A stretch of 64,000 bases of DNA from NCBI RefSeq assembly GCF_048771995.1, contig NC_133063.1, forward strand, positions 58,191,310 through 58,255,309, given 5' to 3'. Positions 10,441 to 23,043 of this stretch are shown here, piece by piece (position 1 is the first letter of the stretch; each line of letters starts with the position of its first letter). A model generated the notes under the pieces. That model worked only from the letters and a program-made list of their open reading frames with translations, did not search any database and had not been told where the DNA came from. This DNA comes from Taeniopygia guttata (Eukaryota; Chordata; Aves; Passeriformes; Estrildidae). The translations under genes were made by a program, and so were the position numbers.

Positions 10441-11904
10441 AAACTGAAGAAGAGACTCAGAATATCAGCTTTCCACGGCCAAGCAGCTCCTAAATTGTCT
10501 GCAGTTTATAATTCCCATATTATAAATTACTGGATTTTTTAAATATTTAAGCCTAATGTCTTGCTCAGAGACTGTGGCCACATAGCCTTTTCCTTAAGCA
10601 TTTGTCCTATGGCTTAAACCTGAAGTGAGAGTGTGACTAAACCATGTCAAAGGGAATAAAATCAAGTGTAGTTTTAGTTTGTGCCAGTACTGCTTCTACC
10701 TGAGGTTCAGTCATAGCTACATGGTTGGTTGCTCTTACTGTGACCTTTGGAAACATCCTGCTTAGTGCTGGAAGAGAGAACATTTTAAGGAATCTCACTC
10801 TGCACTGACTCTGCAACAAGCATAGGTAAAGCAGAGAGCTTCCTTTCAGCCCATCAGTACTTAGTTTTGGCAATTGAAATGGTTACTTCAACAGACCCGT
10901 TTGTACTGGAGAAGGACTTCCATGGCAAAAGCACAGGGGAAACAATTTATGTAGAATCTGGTAAGAGATAAATAACTGAAGTGAAAACACTATTTACTGT
11001 AGCATCATATTATATTACATATTTTAGATTACTCTATTATAAGAATTCTGGATCTCTATGAGCTCTGTCAGGAGAATTCCAAGGTATCATTTCGCAGTAA
11101 TAATGAAAACAATATGCATAATCAGAGATGAGTGTAGGAGATTCTTTCAACTACAACAAAAGAGTATTTGAACACAGTCTCATGTTAGAAAGGTTCAGAG
11201 AGCTCCATTTTGGTTTTGTTATGCCATCAAACTGCAAATAACAAGTACAACATAGAATTTGTTAAACCACAATTCTCAACTCAGAAACTGAAACAGAAAT
11301 AATTTTCAAAAAAGCAAAGCTAGAAGTTATCTTAAAATTCTTTATGTTCTAAATTAAAATTGGTATCTGAATGAGGATATTGTCTTCTGAGTGTAAGACA
11401 AGTAAGTTTTTCATAATTACATAACTGGAACTGGAACACATACATTAGCAAGTTAATTTCAGAGTAATTTAGAGATTAACTGATTGCCCATTGTTTTATT
11501 ATATATCAAGATTTTTATCTGATAACATCCAGCATCCAGAATAGAGTTCAGGATGTCATTAAAAGGAATTTTTAACATTTTTTAATACAACACAAAAATA
11601 TGTGAAAATCATTATTGCTACAAAAATACTTTGTTCACAGTATATATCCACTCAAACAGGTCATATTAAATTAATATTTTGATCTTTTCTCAAGGATAAT
11701 GTGACTCTTTAAGCTGGAGTGTCTTCTAAAATCAAAAACAGGTTACATTTTTTTTTCTTCAGCAGTCAGCCAAATTAATAATTCTCTCTACTTACTTCTA
11801 TTTAATATTTGTAAGGAATAAGATTAAATACGTTAAGCATACATAAAAGACAAACATGACTTAAAAGCTAAACTCAAAATTTTCTGTTTAATAGGGTAGT
11901 AACC
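10441..11904. other. Noncoding AT-rich sequence
   Basis: I see no gene, RNA or clear repeat in this stretch. Confidence 0.5.
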
Positions 11905-12535
11905 AGGCAAGAAGCTGGAAAAAACCCAGCCATGTGCACTCACAGCCCAGAAAGCCACACGTGTCCTGAGCTGCATCCAGAGCAGTGTGGGCAGCAGGGC
12001 CAGGGAGGGGATTCTGCCCCTTTGCTCTGCTCTGGTGAGGTCCCACCTGCAGGGTTGCATCAACTCTGGGTCACAGCACAGGAAATATGTTCTGTTGGAT
12101 TGAATTCAGACCCAATATGATCAGACTTCTGGAGTACCTCAGCTAAAAGAAAGGCTGAGAGAGTTGGGGCTGTTTAGTCTGAAGAAGAGAAGACTCCAGA
12201 GAGACTTTATAGCATCTTACAGTGGGCAGCCTACAAGAGAGCTGGAGAGGGACTTTTTACAAGAACAAGTAGCAATCTGACAAGGGTAACAGTTTTACAC
12301 TAAAAGAGGGCAGGTTTAGATTAGCTGTTAGGAAGATACTATTCACAGTGAGTGTTGTGAGACACTGGGACAGGCTGCCCAGAGACTTTGTGGATGCCCC
12401 ACTCCTGGGAGTGTTCAAGGCCAGGATGGATGGGCTTTGATCTACTTGGTCTCATAGGAGGTGTCCCTGCCCATGGCAGAAGGGTTTGGAACCAGATGAT
12501 CTCTTAGGTCTTTTTCAATTCAAACCATTCTATAG
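11905..12535 (+). mobile_element. CR1 LINE 3' end, about 630 bp
   Basis: A good CR1 tail starting in ORF2 C-terminal sequence (CATCCAGAGCAGTGTGGGCA, then GGGGATTCTGCCCC). It continues through GAGAGTTGGGGCTGTTTAG, CTGGAGAGGGACTTTTTACA, CACTGGGACAGGCTGCCCAG and GGTGTCCCTGCCCATGGCAG to a diverged terminal block. It resembles the copy at 63065-63900 and probably belongs to the same or a close subfamily. Confidence 0.92.
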
Positions 12536-13228
12536 CTAATTTCTTTATATCTCAGCCTAAGAACAAGCCTGGTACATGTAGGTATTAGGACTAATGACTG
12601 AAGGAAATTTTCACTCTTTCTACCCATTGCTATTGAAAATTTAAACTGATAATTCTAGAAAAGAAATGCATTTCAAACTGCTTCATATAATGCTGCAATA
12701 AAAATATACTTACAAAAATGTAATTTAGACAATGATAAAACAGGGGATGATGCTTCAGGATGATGCTGAAGTTTAATCTATGAAAGATTAAACTTCACCA
12801 AGTAGAAATTACTGTGCAGAGCTGTTCAGAACATTTGAATGACAGCAGCATTAAAAAAAAAAAAACTTAATTCCTTTATATTCCCTCTGAAGGATATAAA
12901 ATATATTTTTACACTGCTTAGAAAATATTATCTTTATATACATATTAAGCACTGACAAGGCAGTGCCTCTAATTGGAAAGGAAATCAGGACTCAGAACAC
13001 AGAGACTGAGTCACGAGGTAGCAAATTACAAGGATAATCTTCTTTTCACAAAAAGCATAAAATTAAAGATAAAAGTGCCACCACCAGCTTACCAGCTTCA
13101 GAAAACTTAATTGGTGTTTTTTTTCTCCAGTTTTTTTCTTAGAAAGATTTTCCAATTATCTCCCTGGTAGTACAATTACAACTTTTCAACAACTAAATTT
13201 CTTATTGGTCAATTAATTTTGGGTGGGC

Positions 13229-13241
13229 TTTTTTCTTTTCT

Positions 13242-13272
<31 letters not shown>
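13229..13272. repeat. Poly-T tract with occasional C
   Basis: About 44 bases are T apart from a few C. It is low-complexity sequence with no sign of a retroposon body attached. Confidence 0.85.
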
Positions 13273-15259
13273 GTATATTTCCTAAGGTATATATGACTGC
13301 AATAATAATTTATTTCTTCAGTGATGACCTATCAAGAAAAGCTTTTCACAGCATTTGTTTTGCTGAACTGAGTAAGCAAAGCCATTCTGTTTTCCCATAA
13401 GACGGGCTCTAACCAATTTTTATGACCTTTTTATTTTATTTTGTGTCTCTTCTAGCTCAAATTAACTTTCTTTAAAAATTATTATTATCACTATCCATAT
13501 TATTTCAAATTAAAAACTACCAGAGCAATGATATTCACCTGCATATACTGGAAATACTCACCCTGTTCAGGGCAGAATTAGTCTTTTCAGAGCTACATCA
13601 CACAGTCAATGCACAGAAATCTTGTGATCAATTAATGTACTCCATTACTTAACCTCTTTATTGCTTCCAATTGACGAGTCACCACCTGATAGGAGAAATT
13701 CTTGCCAGCAATCTCAAAGTGCATAAACTTGTAAATTATTCACCTGAATCTCATTCATTTTCCAGTTCTGTGACAGCCAAAGTTATAAAGTTATATTCTT
13801 TGCAAGTTCTAATCCAGCTTCAGTTTAAGCAGTTTTAATTGCTATTCCATGTTCTCAAAAAAGATGTCATCTGCTGATCAGTATTTTTTTATTCCTTTTT
13901 GTTCTTTTCTATTGGTTGAAGGTCTGTTGAAAATACTGCTTCAAGTAATTATCCTTCATTCTAACATTATTTCTGAAAGTAGTATCCTTGCTGGGATATA
14001 AAGTTTTGGGTTTTTAAAGAAATTTAACTTCAATTCCAGGTATCTTCCCCAAATTCCTGAGCAGTTCATATTGGCTGATTTTCCTTAGTTTATCTAAGCT
14101 CACTTTACAAAGTCAAGCACTTAAGTTGAAAACATACTTTTTTCTTTACTAAAAACTAAACTGAACCAACTTAATCAGAAGCCCCAGTGAAAATTTACAA
14201 TGATTGGCTTAATGGTATTATTTACACAAACTAAATATCACATAGTACAAAACCCCCTTCAAAGGGTTGTTAGTGCAATTTTATGTCTATTTCGTGAAAA
14301 ACACTTAAGCTCTTCCTTGAAGACCCCTGACTTTCCCTTTCTGGTGTAAGCTCCAAAATTCTTTGGGCACAGAGATATTTTTCTCCATGCTGTATATTCC
14401 CACAGAACATAAATTCTTTGAAACCATGCCACCATGGAGAAAAAACCCCAGTGCTTTTATTGTCATCTGGATAACTAGTATGTTCTCCCAGGTTAAGGGA
14501 AATGTGGGATAAACCTCTTTTCTGTATAAGTAGTTTCCCTTCTAGGAGCTAGCTTTCAACAGCTGATAAGCAGTAAATTTCAGTGACTTACTGTATTTGC
14601 AGTTATGTTTTTTTTATGTTTTCTTTTGTCCTCTCTCAAGATAGCGGGATTCCTTGACGACGAGGATTGTGAAGCACAGAAAGGATCCCTACATTTAACA
14701 TAGCTCTGGATTCCACTCCAGGGAGTAAGCAACCACAAATTTAAAAAACTATATAAAGAATTACTTTATTAGATCTAGTCCTATGTGACTTAAAAAAAAA
14801 TATTTTCCCTAGCTATAATGCAGCCTATCATCACAAATTTTGATGATTTGATAATTTTTCAAAAAGAAGCAAAAAGCAAAGCAAATGTTTTCTTAATTGA
14901 TGGATATTCTGTATAGACTTTATGTTTCTTATATGTGTATGCCAAGATTTAAGAATAAATATAAACCATTATCTTCAAGTAAGAGGATATGAAATGTCAT
15001 TTTCTTACAATTTACCTTATAATAGGAAAAGCTTTTCCACAGTGTTCTGAATAGAAAGTCAGGCTGTATTCTCAACAGGATTATAATACACAAAAATAAA
15101 ATCTCCATACAGTAAAAATGTTATGCTTGATGGATGCTGTAGTGCCTAGTGTTAACAAAGTTTATCCAACAGTTAATCCAATAGGAAAGGTGAAAGAGGC
15201 CAGCGTTGCTCATTGGGCTTCTCCTGATACAATACTGTTCAAATATGTAAGCTGCATAT

Positions 15260-15368
15260 TAAAAAAAAAAAAATTAAGGGGGGGAGGAAAAAACAAACAA
15301 ACAACAAAGAAATGAACAAAAAAACCCAAACAAATCCAACCAGGAAAAAAAAAAAAAAAAAAAAAAAA
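15260..15368. repeat. A-rich low-complexity tract ending in A24
   Basis: The stretch begins with a run of A, passes through G-rich and AAAC/AACA units (AAACAAACAAACAAC) and ends in an uninterrupted A run at 15345-15368. It may be simple-repeat expansion; a retroposed polyA tail is possible, but no body is recognisable upstream. Confidence 0.8.
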
Positions 15369-16236
15369 CAGGTAATGGCAAAGATTATTTTCCTTCTATG
15401 CTCAGTATCAAGTCTCAAAAGTTCTACCCAACAATTTTTATTTTTTCATTCTTTTCTCCTAATGCTCAATCTCTGGCCATTTTCCAAGATATTTTCCTCC
15501 AGAATATATGACCAAATTATAGATATGGAGGTCTTGGAGATGACCACACATAATGGAGCAGCCTAATGGGTTAAAGAACCAGGGATTATAGACTGGGTTA
15601 ATGCCTTGGGTAGTCATTAGCACATTACCAAATAGCTGCAGAAAATGTAACTTCTTGTAATGAAAATGTATTTTGGTAAAGAAAGAAACTCTATAGGAAC
15701 GAAAATTAGGTCATTCCTCCCCCTAGGTAGGCAGTTATATCAACACAATTGGAATGGAAATGACATGTTCCTGGTGTCATCATTGGCATACCTGACCACT
15801 TGTTAGAAGTCCTCCGTAAAGTACTTGTGAGCTGGAAGCACTCTCCTTTGTCATGGACATGAAAACAGAATGTGCCACTGTGTATGCACCAGTCACTACA
15901 GCCCTGCAGGGTGCTTCAGCACACAATGACCCCCTGCACAGACCTTCAATGAAGTCTTCCCGAGACACGATCAGAACAGCAAAGAGACAGAGAGCCTGAG
16001 AACAGCAAAGACACTCTCTGGTTTCTAACTTACTGTGTTAGCTTGGTACTGATCCTTGAACTCCCACCACAGATTTAAGGGCTATCCCAGCAAAAGGCAT
16101 TTCATATATAGCCCGCCTTGGAATTAACTACTGCATCAGCCTGTCATGAGTCCTAAAGCCACAGCACAATCCATCCTCTTTAGTCTTCCACGGTCCAGCT
16201 GCTCTGTGATAGATAAACACTGTATATAATATGTTA

Positions 16237-16288
16237 ATATTCAGAGCCTTTTAGTTAACCACACAGTTAACTGAATGGCTCTGAATAT
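16237..16288. repeat. Inverted repeat able to form a 52-nt hairpin
   Basis: Arm ATATTCAGAGCC (16237-16248) pairs perfectly with GGCTCTGAATAT (16277-16288). Inside, AGTTAAC (16253-16259) pairs perfectly with GTTAACT (16266-16272). A 4x4 internal mismatch separates the two stems and the loop is six bases (CACACA). No coding or repeat feature overlaps it. Confidence 0.85.
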
Positions 16289-17184
16289 AATCTTGTAGCC
16301 AGCAGCAAAATTTTCAGCAAAGTTTCCTTTTTTTCTCCTTCCATTTGCTGTTACTGTGATGTGAGCCATATGGTCCTTTTCATCTCTTAACCCCAGAGAA
16401 ACCTTCATTACTATTTCTCTCTATCTGTGGGATTCCATTAAATTCAAGTTGTCCAACCCTACATCCTACTTAAACTGAAGCAAATGAGAGGAAAAAAGTT
16501 AAAGTATCTCTCTCCTAATATTTTCAACATTATTTTATGTCAGAAGTTGAGGCCTGAAATGTCTTAAAATCATTATTTTAATCTGGATTTTATTTCTTCT
16601 GTTCATCTATTTAATGTATTGCTCTATAGCTTTATCAATTAAGTTTGCTAAAGCTTGCCTTATAAGCTGCAATTCTTCGACTGATAAATATTGATTTTTC
16701 TAATAGTAATTTTAGTCTAAATTTAAGCATACTCTCGCATACTATAAATTATTTGAAAATAATAGTCTGTTCCTTCTACATGCAGTTACTGTACTGCACA
16801 TGGCAGAGTAAAACAGAATTTAATTATAGGAGAGAGCCCAGATCTTACTGTGTCCTACATTATCCAAAACAGCTACCAGATAATATAACCTCGCCTTGGT
16901 CTGCAGGGATTGTATATTGCAATACAAGAAAGATCACGGAAATTATATATCATAAATATAGGAGAAAGCCTGCAATGGAGGCTTCAGGTTTCCAAATCAC
17001 CTCCACAAGCAAAGAAGTGAACAGACTCTAACTTAATTTTTCTCAGCAATCTTCCAGACTTTCTTACTCTCACATTGCTTTAAAATTGCTCCATTCTCGT
17101 GACTGAAGACTGTCATTAGCATCATCAGCAGATTGTCACCTAAGAGCACGTATCAGCTCCCGGTCAAGCCACAGTGTCACTGAG

Positions 17185-18280
17185 GTGCAAAAGACGCGGC
17201 ACGGATGGAAGTCGCCACTAGTTTCTCTTGGCAGCCGCAGCACACACGCTCACCGGCCCGGGGCCGCCGTGCAGCTTCCTTCCGTGGAGCCCCGCCTGAT
17301 GTGCAGCAACTTCCTACACCGATTCCTAAGTGTTCTTCATGCCCTCGCCCCATTTCATTTAATGCTTCCTCCTTTCTCTTGCAGTACATTGGGACAGCAG
17401 GGGGCTGCTGAGGACACCCAGCCTAGCAGGTGATTGCCGGTGAGCGCTTGCTAATCCCTGCCATGTCCCTGGCCTCGCTCTATGAGAGTACAATCTCTGA
17501 GTTTGGGTTGATTTCTCGGGCCTGAAGGAACGCAGCTTCTTTCCCCAGTGCCCATTGAAAACTTATCGTTCATTCCCTTAACCTTAATTCCCTCCTCCTC
17601 TCTTCTCTCTGATCACAGCTCGCCGCCGCCGCTGACCCCACCCCGCTCCATCTCTGCCAGTCAGGCGACGAGAGGACGTGCCAGCCCGAGGACTCGGCGC
17701 GGTGCAGGCTGGCGCGGGCGCTGCTGTCGTACTCGCGGCAGTGGGGCCGGTCCCGCCGCCGCCTAGGGTGCTCCGCCGGCCGCAGCGGCCCCTGGGCGGG
17801 CCGGGCCGCCGCCGTGTGCCTGCCGAGGGCAGCGGCCGCGCTGGCGGAGCGCTTTCCGCTGCCGTTTGTCTCCCGTCTCTTCCCGTTCGCGGGAGCAGCT
17901 GCTGCTGCGCAGCCCTTCCCCGCCCGTCCGGTCGCTCCAGTGCCGTCGCCTCCTCCTCGCAGCCTCGCACGGCGCGGCCCGGTGAGCTGAGCGGGGCCGG
18001 GGCGGTGGGAGGCGCCGCAGCCGCCGTGGGGCTGAGGCGGGGCCGAGCCGGGCCGGGGGGCGCGGGGTGCGGTGGGCGCGGCGGTGCGGACACCCCGGGG
18101 GAGCGGCCGGGCTGTCCGGGCCCGGCTGAGGGGCGGCCCCGCGCCTTGCTGCCCGGGGTCAGGGCCGCCGCAGCCCGCAGCGCCCGGCCGGGCCCGGCGG
18201 CTCGGGGCGCTGCGGCACCCGCTGCGGCACCCGGGACACAGGCGGTGTCCCGGGCTGTGCTGGGACAGCGGCACCCTGCT
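17185..18280. promoter_or_regulatory. RNF180: CpG island, RNF180 promoter region
   Basis: GC content and CpG density rise sharply. A first CpG-rich patch lies at about 17190-17290 and a dense core at about 17620-18260 (GCGGCCGC-type and GGGCCGG motifs throughout). Both sides are AT-rich. It lies about 4.7 kb upstream of the first RNF180 coding exon on the same strand, as expected for a housekeeping-type promoter with an untranslated first exon. No TATA box is evident. The long frames here on both strands (up to 259 codons on the minus strand) are explained by scarce stop codons in GC-rich DNA. A bidirectional promoter cannot be excluded. Confidence 0.85.
17620..17981 (+). other. RNF180: Probable 5' untranslated exon 1 of RNF180
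   Basis: Inside the CpG island, CGCGGCCCG|GTGAGCTGAG supplies a strong splice donor with the GT at 17982-17983. Splicing from here to the acceptor at 22904 would join exon 1 to the first coding exon. The left end is a guess because the transcription start cannot be read from sequence. Other GT-containing donors in the island are possible. Confidence 0.5.
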
Positions 18281-18395
18281 CCTGCTCGTTTCTGTCTTCA
18301 CTTTGTGCGACAACTGATGCCTGTATGTGTAAGAGCGTGAAACAGGCAACTCTGGCCCTGGGATCTCTTGGAAAAACGAGATTACACACCGATCA

Positions 18396-18689
18396 GTGGT
18401 TTTCCAGTGTATCGCCAGATCTGTTCGCTGTCAAAGCCATTTACACACTCTATATCCTACCTGTGCTTGGACGACCTTAGGCAGCATGCAACATGCTAGC
18501 AAGTCAAAAAATATGTTGCAAGTAACAATTGGATTTTTTAAACTTCTGTTTATTATATGGGTTAGTCTTGGTACAAAAGGATCACACTGGCCGCCCTCTG
18601 ACATTAACTTGCATCATACAGAAGCTGATCACACAACCGCTGAACTGGTAGAAGAGTTTGTAGACAAGGAGATGCACAGAAGCAGATGA
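18396..18689 (+). CDS. Unrecognised small open frame, possible secreted peptide
   Basis: A 97-codon frame lies just downstream of the CpG island, outside its GC-rich core, so base composition alone does not explain it. If translation starts at the internal ATG at 18513 (A at -3), the product is 58 residues. It would have a signal-peptide-like start (MLQVTIGFFKLLFIIWVSLG) and a polar, acidic, His-containing remainder ending VDKEMHRSR before a TGA. The hydrophobic run could instead be a membrane anchor. I recognise no family. It sits in RNF180 intron 1 and could belong to an alternative transcript, a separate gene, an old pseudogene piece, or be chance. No splice structure or polyA signal was established. 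Confidence 0.25.
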   Translation: MVFQCIARSVRCQSHLHTLYPTCAWTTLGSMQHASKSKNMLQVTIGFFKLLFIIWVSLGTKGSHWPPSDINLHHTEADHTTAELVEEFVDKEMHRSR

Positions 18690-21600
18690 TGCATCTTTCT
18701 GCTTCCCTTCTTTGGCAGCCTGGAGACAGTTCTTTAAATTTTCTGTCTCCCCATCTTAAGTGCTATTTTTTGAGACACATTGTTGAAGAAGGTTTTTTTA
18801 AGCATTTCTTTAATCAGAAATACTTTGGAGATCAGAAACTACCAGGACGTTTTTAAAGTGTACCCTAATGTCTTCCATGGCTGTCTCTCTGTCTGGTAAA
18901 TTATCAGTTTCCTCCTTCTCTGGGAACAGGAACCTGGGATATGTATGGACTCTTGTTGGTTAGGACAGCTCATTTTCCCTGTCATCCTCCCACAAACCAG
19001 ACACTCACCTAATTTTTTTTTAAGATTATCAATCTGCTGAAGTTTTAGTGCCCTAGTTTCTTACTGCAATCTATTATTGTAATTTTCATGGCTCTAATAT
19101 TCTGAAGGATCATAGGTGATTTTGGAAGAAAAAGCATTGATAAATGCTAGTGCTGCTACACTTAATTTCTCATTTTTATGTATTTGTGAATGAAGGGCAA
19201 GTTAGTTGAAATTCTAGACCAGATTTCAACAGAAATTTAGGGGATTGTGTTTAGTTTTTCACTTTGAACATACGAAAATTTTTAATAGGAGTCATACTAA
19301 ATGTTTTTTAGCAATCTTTTTGAAGACAGAATGACCAAAATGTAATATATTATACAATTTATACTTCGTAAGACATTTAGATATGAATAGACCTTATTTT
19401 ATTCCCCCTTGAAAATTTATGTAATCTGTCTAGTCTTCTCAGCTGGTAAAACTTCAGTGAGTTCTGCATCCAGAACTTGCATTCAGCAAGAATAGCTGAC
19501 CTATTTGAAGGAGTTCACAAAATAGCAGTGGTAGTTGGAGATCAAGAAAGCATTCTCTCTGAGGGAAAAGAGAAAGATTTATTTAGTTCAAAGACAAGAC
19601 TGAAGGCAAGCTAATATCTAATAAGTGTTTAAAGTTGTAAAATGTTCTGCATGGAAGAAAAGGAGCAATTTTGTTCTCTGTATTCGCTATATAAGGGAAA
19701 TTAGAAGAAAATTAAATTTAAGTATTAGGGAAAGAGTAATAAGAGGTAAGAAGACAATGAAATAGTTTGGGAACGCTGTAAAATCTTCATCAAAGGTCTC
19801 TAAGAGAAGATTAGACCAATGATCTCCAAGAAAGGGAACTGAGACTGGTTTGGAAAGGAAGTCTTAGGACCCTGCTACTGGTTTTACTGGGACTAAAGAA
19901 CAGAAAAGACTTTGAAGGTAATCAGACAAAAGCCATGGAAGAATATAGGCTTTTAAACACTGATACATCTGCATGCTACTTGGGAGGCAAGCATGAGCTC
20001 ACACAAAGCAACTGACCTGAGAGCAGTACAGCACACATGACCTAGTACTAAGATAAAAAGGCCCACTCAGGGCCTGACACTATTTTTGGAGTTCCAAATG
20101 GAAGACTTTTTATCTTTATGTAGGCACTTTTTGCTGAAGGAGGGCAAGATTTTAACAGTCTTATGTGCAAACCAAGACAAATGAAACTTACGAAAATATA
20201 TCCAAAACACTAAGGTTAAACTGCATTTAACAAAATAAAAAACCTTCAAAATCCTGCGTTCATATGCATTTATTTGAACTTACGTACAAAACAAAATAAA
20301 AGTGCGTGTGGTAAGTGAGAAACATGCTATGTGTAGAAACCTCTGCAGTGTGTTAATATGCATGTGTAAAGTATCTTCTGTCCTTTGTGAGGACTGCAAA
20401 AGACACATACATGCAGATTTTTGATACACCTACTTAATTTTTAAATACTCTTAGGCCAGAAGAACACTTCAGCCCACTGTACCATAATATTAAAAAAAGT
20501 ACCCACTTGAGTTGGATTTTTTTGCATGTAGTCCACTATCAGCACTCTTGGTTACACAAAATACAACAAAATAACAATCATGCTATGTGTGTCATTACGC
20601 ATATACTAAGCATTAATTTCTCTTATGTAAGTGTAATTTTAAATAAAAGATATATGCTGAACTAAGAAGAACCTCTCAAAGGGTATAACTAACTAAACAA
20701 AATAAATAAATAAAAGACCTTTTATATTGCAGTAAAGCTTGGAAGATATTATACAGTTGAGGAGGATGTTTACATCAGCTCAAATGCCAGTGATCAGTCT
20801 TTTATCTGATTGTTGTGAGGTCTATCACCAAGTTGTTTTTGCCCTGCTCCAATCATCAGCTTCAAATGAAGCAGCTGTTCAAAAGATAGCAGGATATCCT
20901 CTTCTCTAAGGTGAAAAGAACGTGTAGAGAGACTTAAATATATCATTTGGATTAAAAATACACAGCATAAAAAGTGTTGCAAGGGATGTATCACATCATA
21001 TCAAGAAGGTATTTGAGTAGATGAGGATATGGCTGTACCTAAAGAGAATGTCTGAGCTAGCTGCATGCAAAATGTCTTTCAGTCCATCCTGGTTGATCTT
21101 AGATTGGAGGATCACACTGAACTGTTGTAAAATTAAATTCATGCTAGAAGTGTGTGAATAGAATTTGTGAAGAATAAATTAATTAGGACAGCTTTAAAGT
21201 GTTTGAAAGTCATAACTGATAACCATTCTCTCAATACCCTGTGGTGCCTAGTGTCATAACAGCAAAGGGATACAAAGTACTTCTAAAAATTATCAAAGAA
21301 TGAATTTACTTTTTAAAAAAATCATTCATAGACAGGTTCATTATATGTTCCACTTTTGAAATGTGTCTGATACAGAAAGTAGCAGCACTGATTTAGGTAG
21401 GATAGTAAAAACTAAGTTTTAGTTCAGTAAAAACTGAAGTTCTGCTTAAGTCAAAGCATTTGAATAATTCAGTTTTTGTCAGGAACAAGACAGGTTACTA
21501 GTATAAGTTCTTAGCTTTTATGTGTCTCTTGCATGATCTTTTGCTTGTCTGTCTTAAGATTCATTAATGAACATTTAATAAAAATACATTTTAATTGTGA

Positions 21601-22904
21601 TATTGCAAGGAAATACTTAATGTTTGCCTTAATTTCACTTCTTAAACTGAGAGTGGATCTGATTGTTAAAAACTGCATGTATACTTGAGCTCAGATTCTG
21701 CTGTATGTACCTATGTTAATGCTTGTCATTCTCAAACTATATTTCAGATCTTTACTTTTGTAGAAAAGTAAACAATGCAATGAATTAAGACCTCAGATGT
21801 AAATAAAAGATAATAAGTAACTTCTCTGTCTGTTTCATTGTCTTTGATTGCATCAGAAAACAAGGCAGAAAAGGGAAAGGTCAAAATTGTGAAAATGCAA
21901 AAGTCTGTATGTTTCAACAAGGCAAACTGCTCTTCAGACAACCTTTAGTGAAGACCTCAAAGTTGCTTTAGTGAAAACTAAAAAAAAATTAAATGTTAAA
22001 ATTGTTGCAAAATTAGATGTTTGGACTCTGAAACTTTTTACACTGATTTTTAGTTTTATAGTCCGGCATGCCCGTCAATGAGTGCAGTGCACTTTAGCAT
22101 TCTGAGTAGGCCTAACTCTAGTATAGAGCTTGAGTTGCCATGTAGATGAAATTTTTTTTTTTTTTAATGTAGCTAGCACAAGGGGGTAAAAACATAAGTA
22201 CTCTGAAACAAAAGTTGGAGGATATTTGGAAAAAACATGACAAAAAAGGAAGACTTTGGAATAAGGTAGAGAAGACTAGAGAGACAATTATGATGCTGCA
22301 AGACACAAAAAATAGAGTATTTGTTTTGTCCTTCTGGTGTCTTAATGTAAGTCCTGTTTCACAAAGAGGTTAATACAGAGGTTCTTGAAAAATGGTTGCA
22401 TCAGTAGTGCTCATCCTTGCACACAAACTAATTTAAGGGAGCTAGCCTCCAGGGGCATGTTGAGAAAAGAATCTGTTATCTATGGTTTTATGTTAGCATT
22501 CATTATTGTTATGTGGCATTTTATGTGTGTATGTTTCTTTATTGCTTAGGGTAGCAGTGACTTATTGCTATGGCCATATTCCAGAAAAACTGGAGTTCTC
22601 TTATCTTTTGTCCAAATATTGGACAAGCTTTTTGTTTGGTTGATTGGTCAGCTTTGTTTTATTTTCGTTTTAGTTGTTTTGTTGTTTTTGCTTTCTAGTT
22701 CTTTTTGCAACCTGGAAATAAAACCAACTGTTTCATGTTACTATTTAAAACATCTAGATGGCATGCTACACAAAATCAGAGTGTATTTGCAAGTAAAATA
22801 TTAGTCTCCTCTACAGTGTTGAGAATATTTATGGACTTCAAGGTCTCAAGAGAAAATTGGTGTTTCAAAAGGTGACCAAATTGTTTGCTTTGTGGTCTTT
22901 ACAG
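18690..22904 (+). other. RNF180: RNF180 intron 1, remainder
   Basis: AT-rich intronic sequence. No exon, RNA gene or clear transposon was recognised. It ends in the acceptor TTGCTTTGTGGTCTTTACAG at 22904. Confidence 0.7.
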
Positions 22905-23043
22905 GTCAACATACAGAGCTGCAAAATCCCAAGCTGACATAATGAACAGCCAAGAGGCTGGTGTTCTCTGTTGCTGGAAATGTAGGAAATATGTAGCAAA
23001 TTCTGTTTTTCTTGCAAAATGTAATGGGAAAAAAACATCCAAA
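22905..23043 (+). CDS. RNF180: RNF180 exon 2, first coding exon (residues 1-34)
   Basis: RNF180 (Rines) is an E3 ubiquitin ligase with a C-terminal RING finger and membrane anchor. In mouse it has been linked to ubiquitination of monoamine oxidase A and of the transcription factor ZIC2. The exon lies between a good acceptor (CTTTACAG, ending 22904) and the donor GTAAGT at 23044. The ATG at 22942 is the only in-frame start in the exon; 22905-22941 is 5' untranslated. It encodes 34 residues with CCWKCRKYV (residues 10-18), matching the conserved N-terminal CWKCRK motif of vertebrate RNF180. C11 and C14 look like half a zinc site. The mammalian motif has Cys where this protein has Tyr17, and the bird start appears about ten residues shorter than the human one. 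It ends in phase 0. Confidence 0.9.

Larger units (their letters stand above)
12536..17184. other. Noncoding AT-rich sequence upstream of the RNF180 promoter
   Basis: No gene was recognised. It contains a T-rich tract at 13229-13272, A-rich low-complexity sequence at 15260-15368 ending in a run of 24 A, and the inverted repeat at 16237-16288. The 92-codon frame at 16753-17031 has no recognisable similarity. Confidence 0.5.

Noticed and set aside
15345-15368. A24 run as the polyA tail of a processed pseudogene
   Set aside because: The upstream sequence has no recognisable coding body, AATAAA at a suitable distance or flanking target duplication. It is treated as simple repeat.
1-17184. HTR1A, the neighbour upstream of RNF180 in mammals
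   Set aside because: HTR1A is an intronless gene of about 420 codons. No frame of that size exists here, so it must lie outside the window.
17570-18349. Overlapping frames of 259, 220 and 169 codons on both strands
   Set aside because: They coincide with the CpG-island core, where stop codons are rare. Composition is Arg/Pro/Ala/Gly-rich in every frame and no domain is recognisable.
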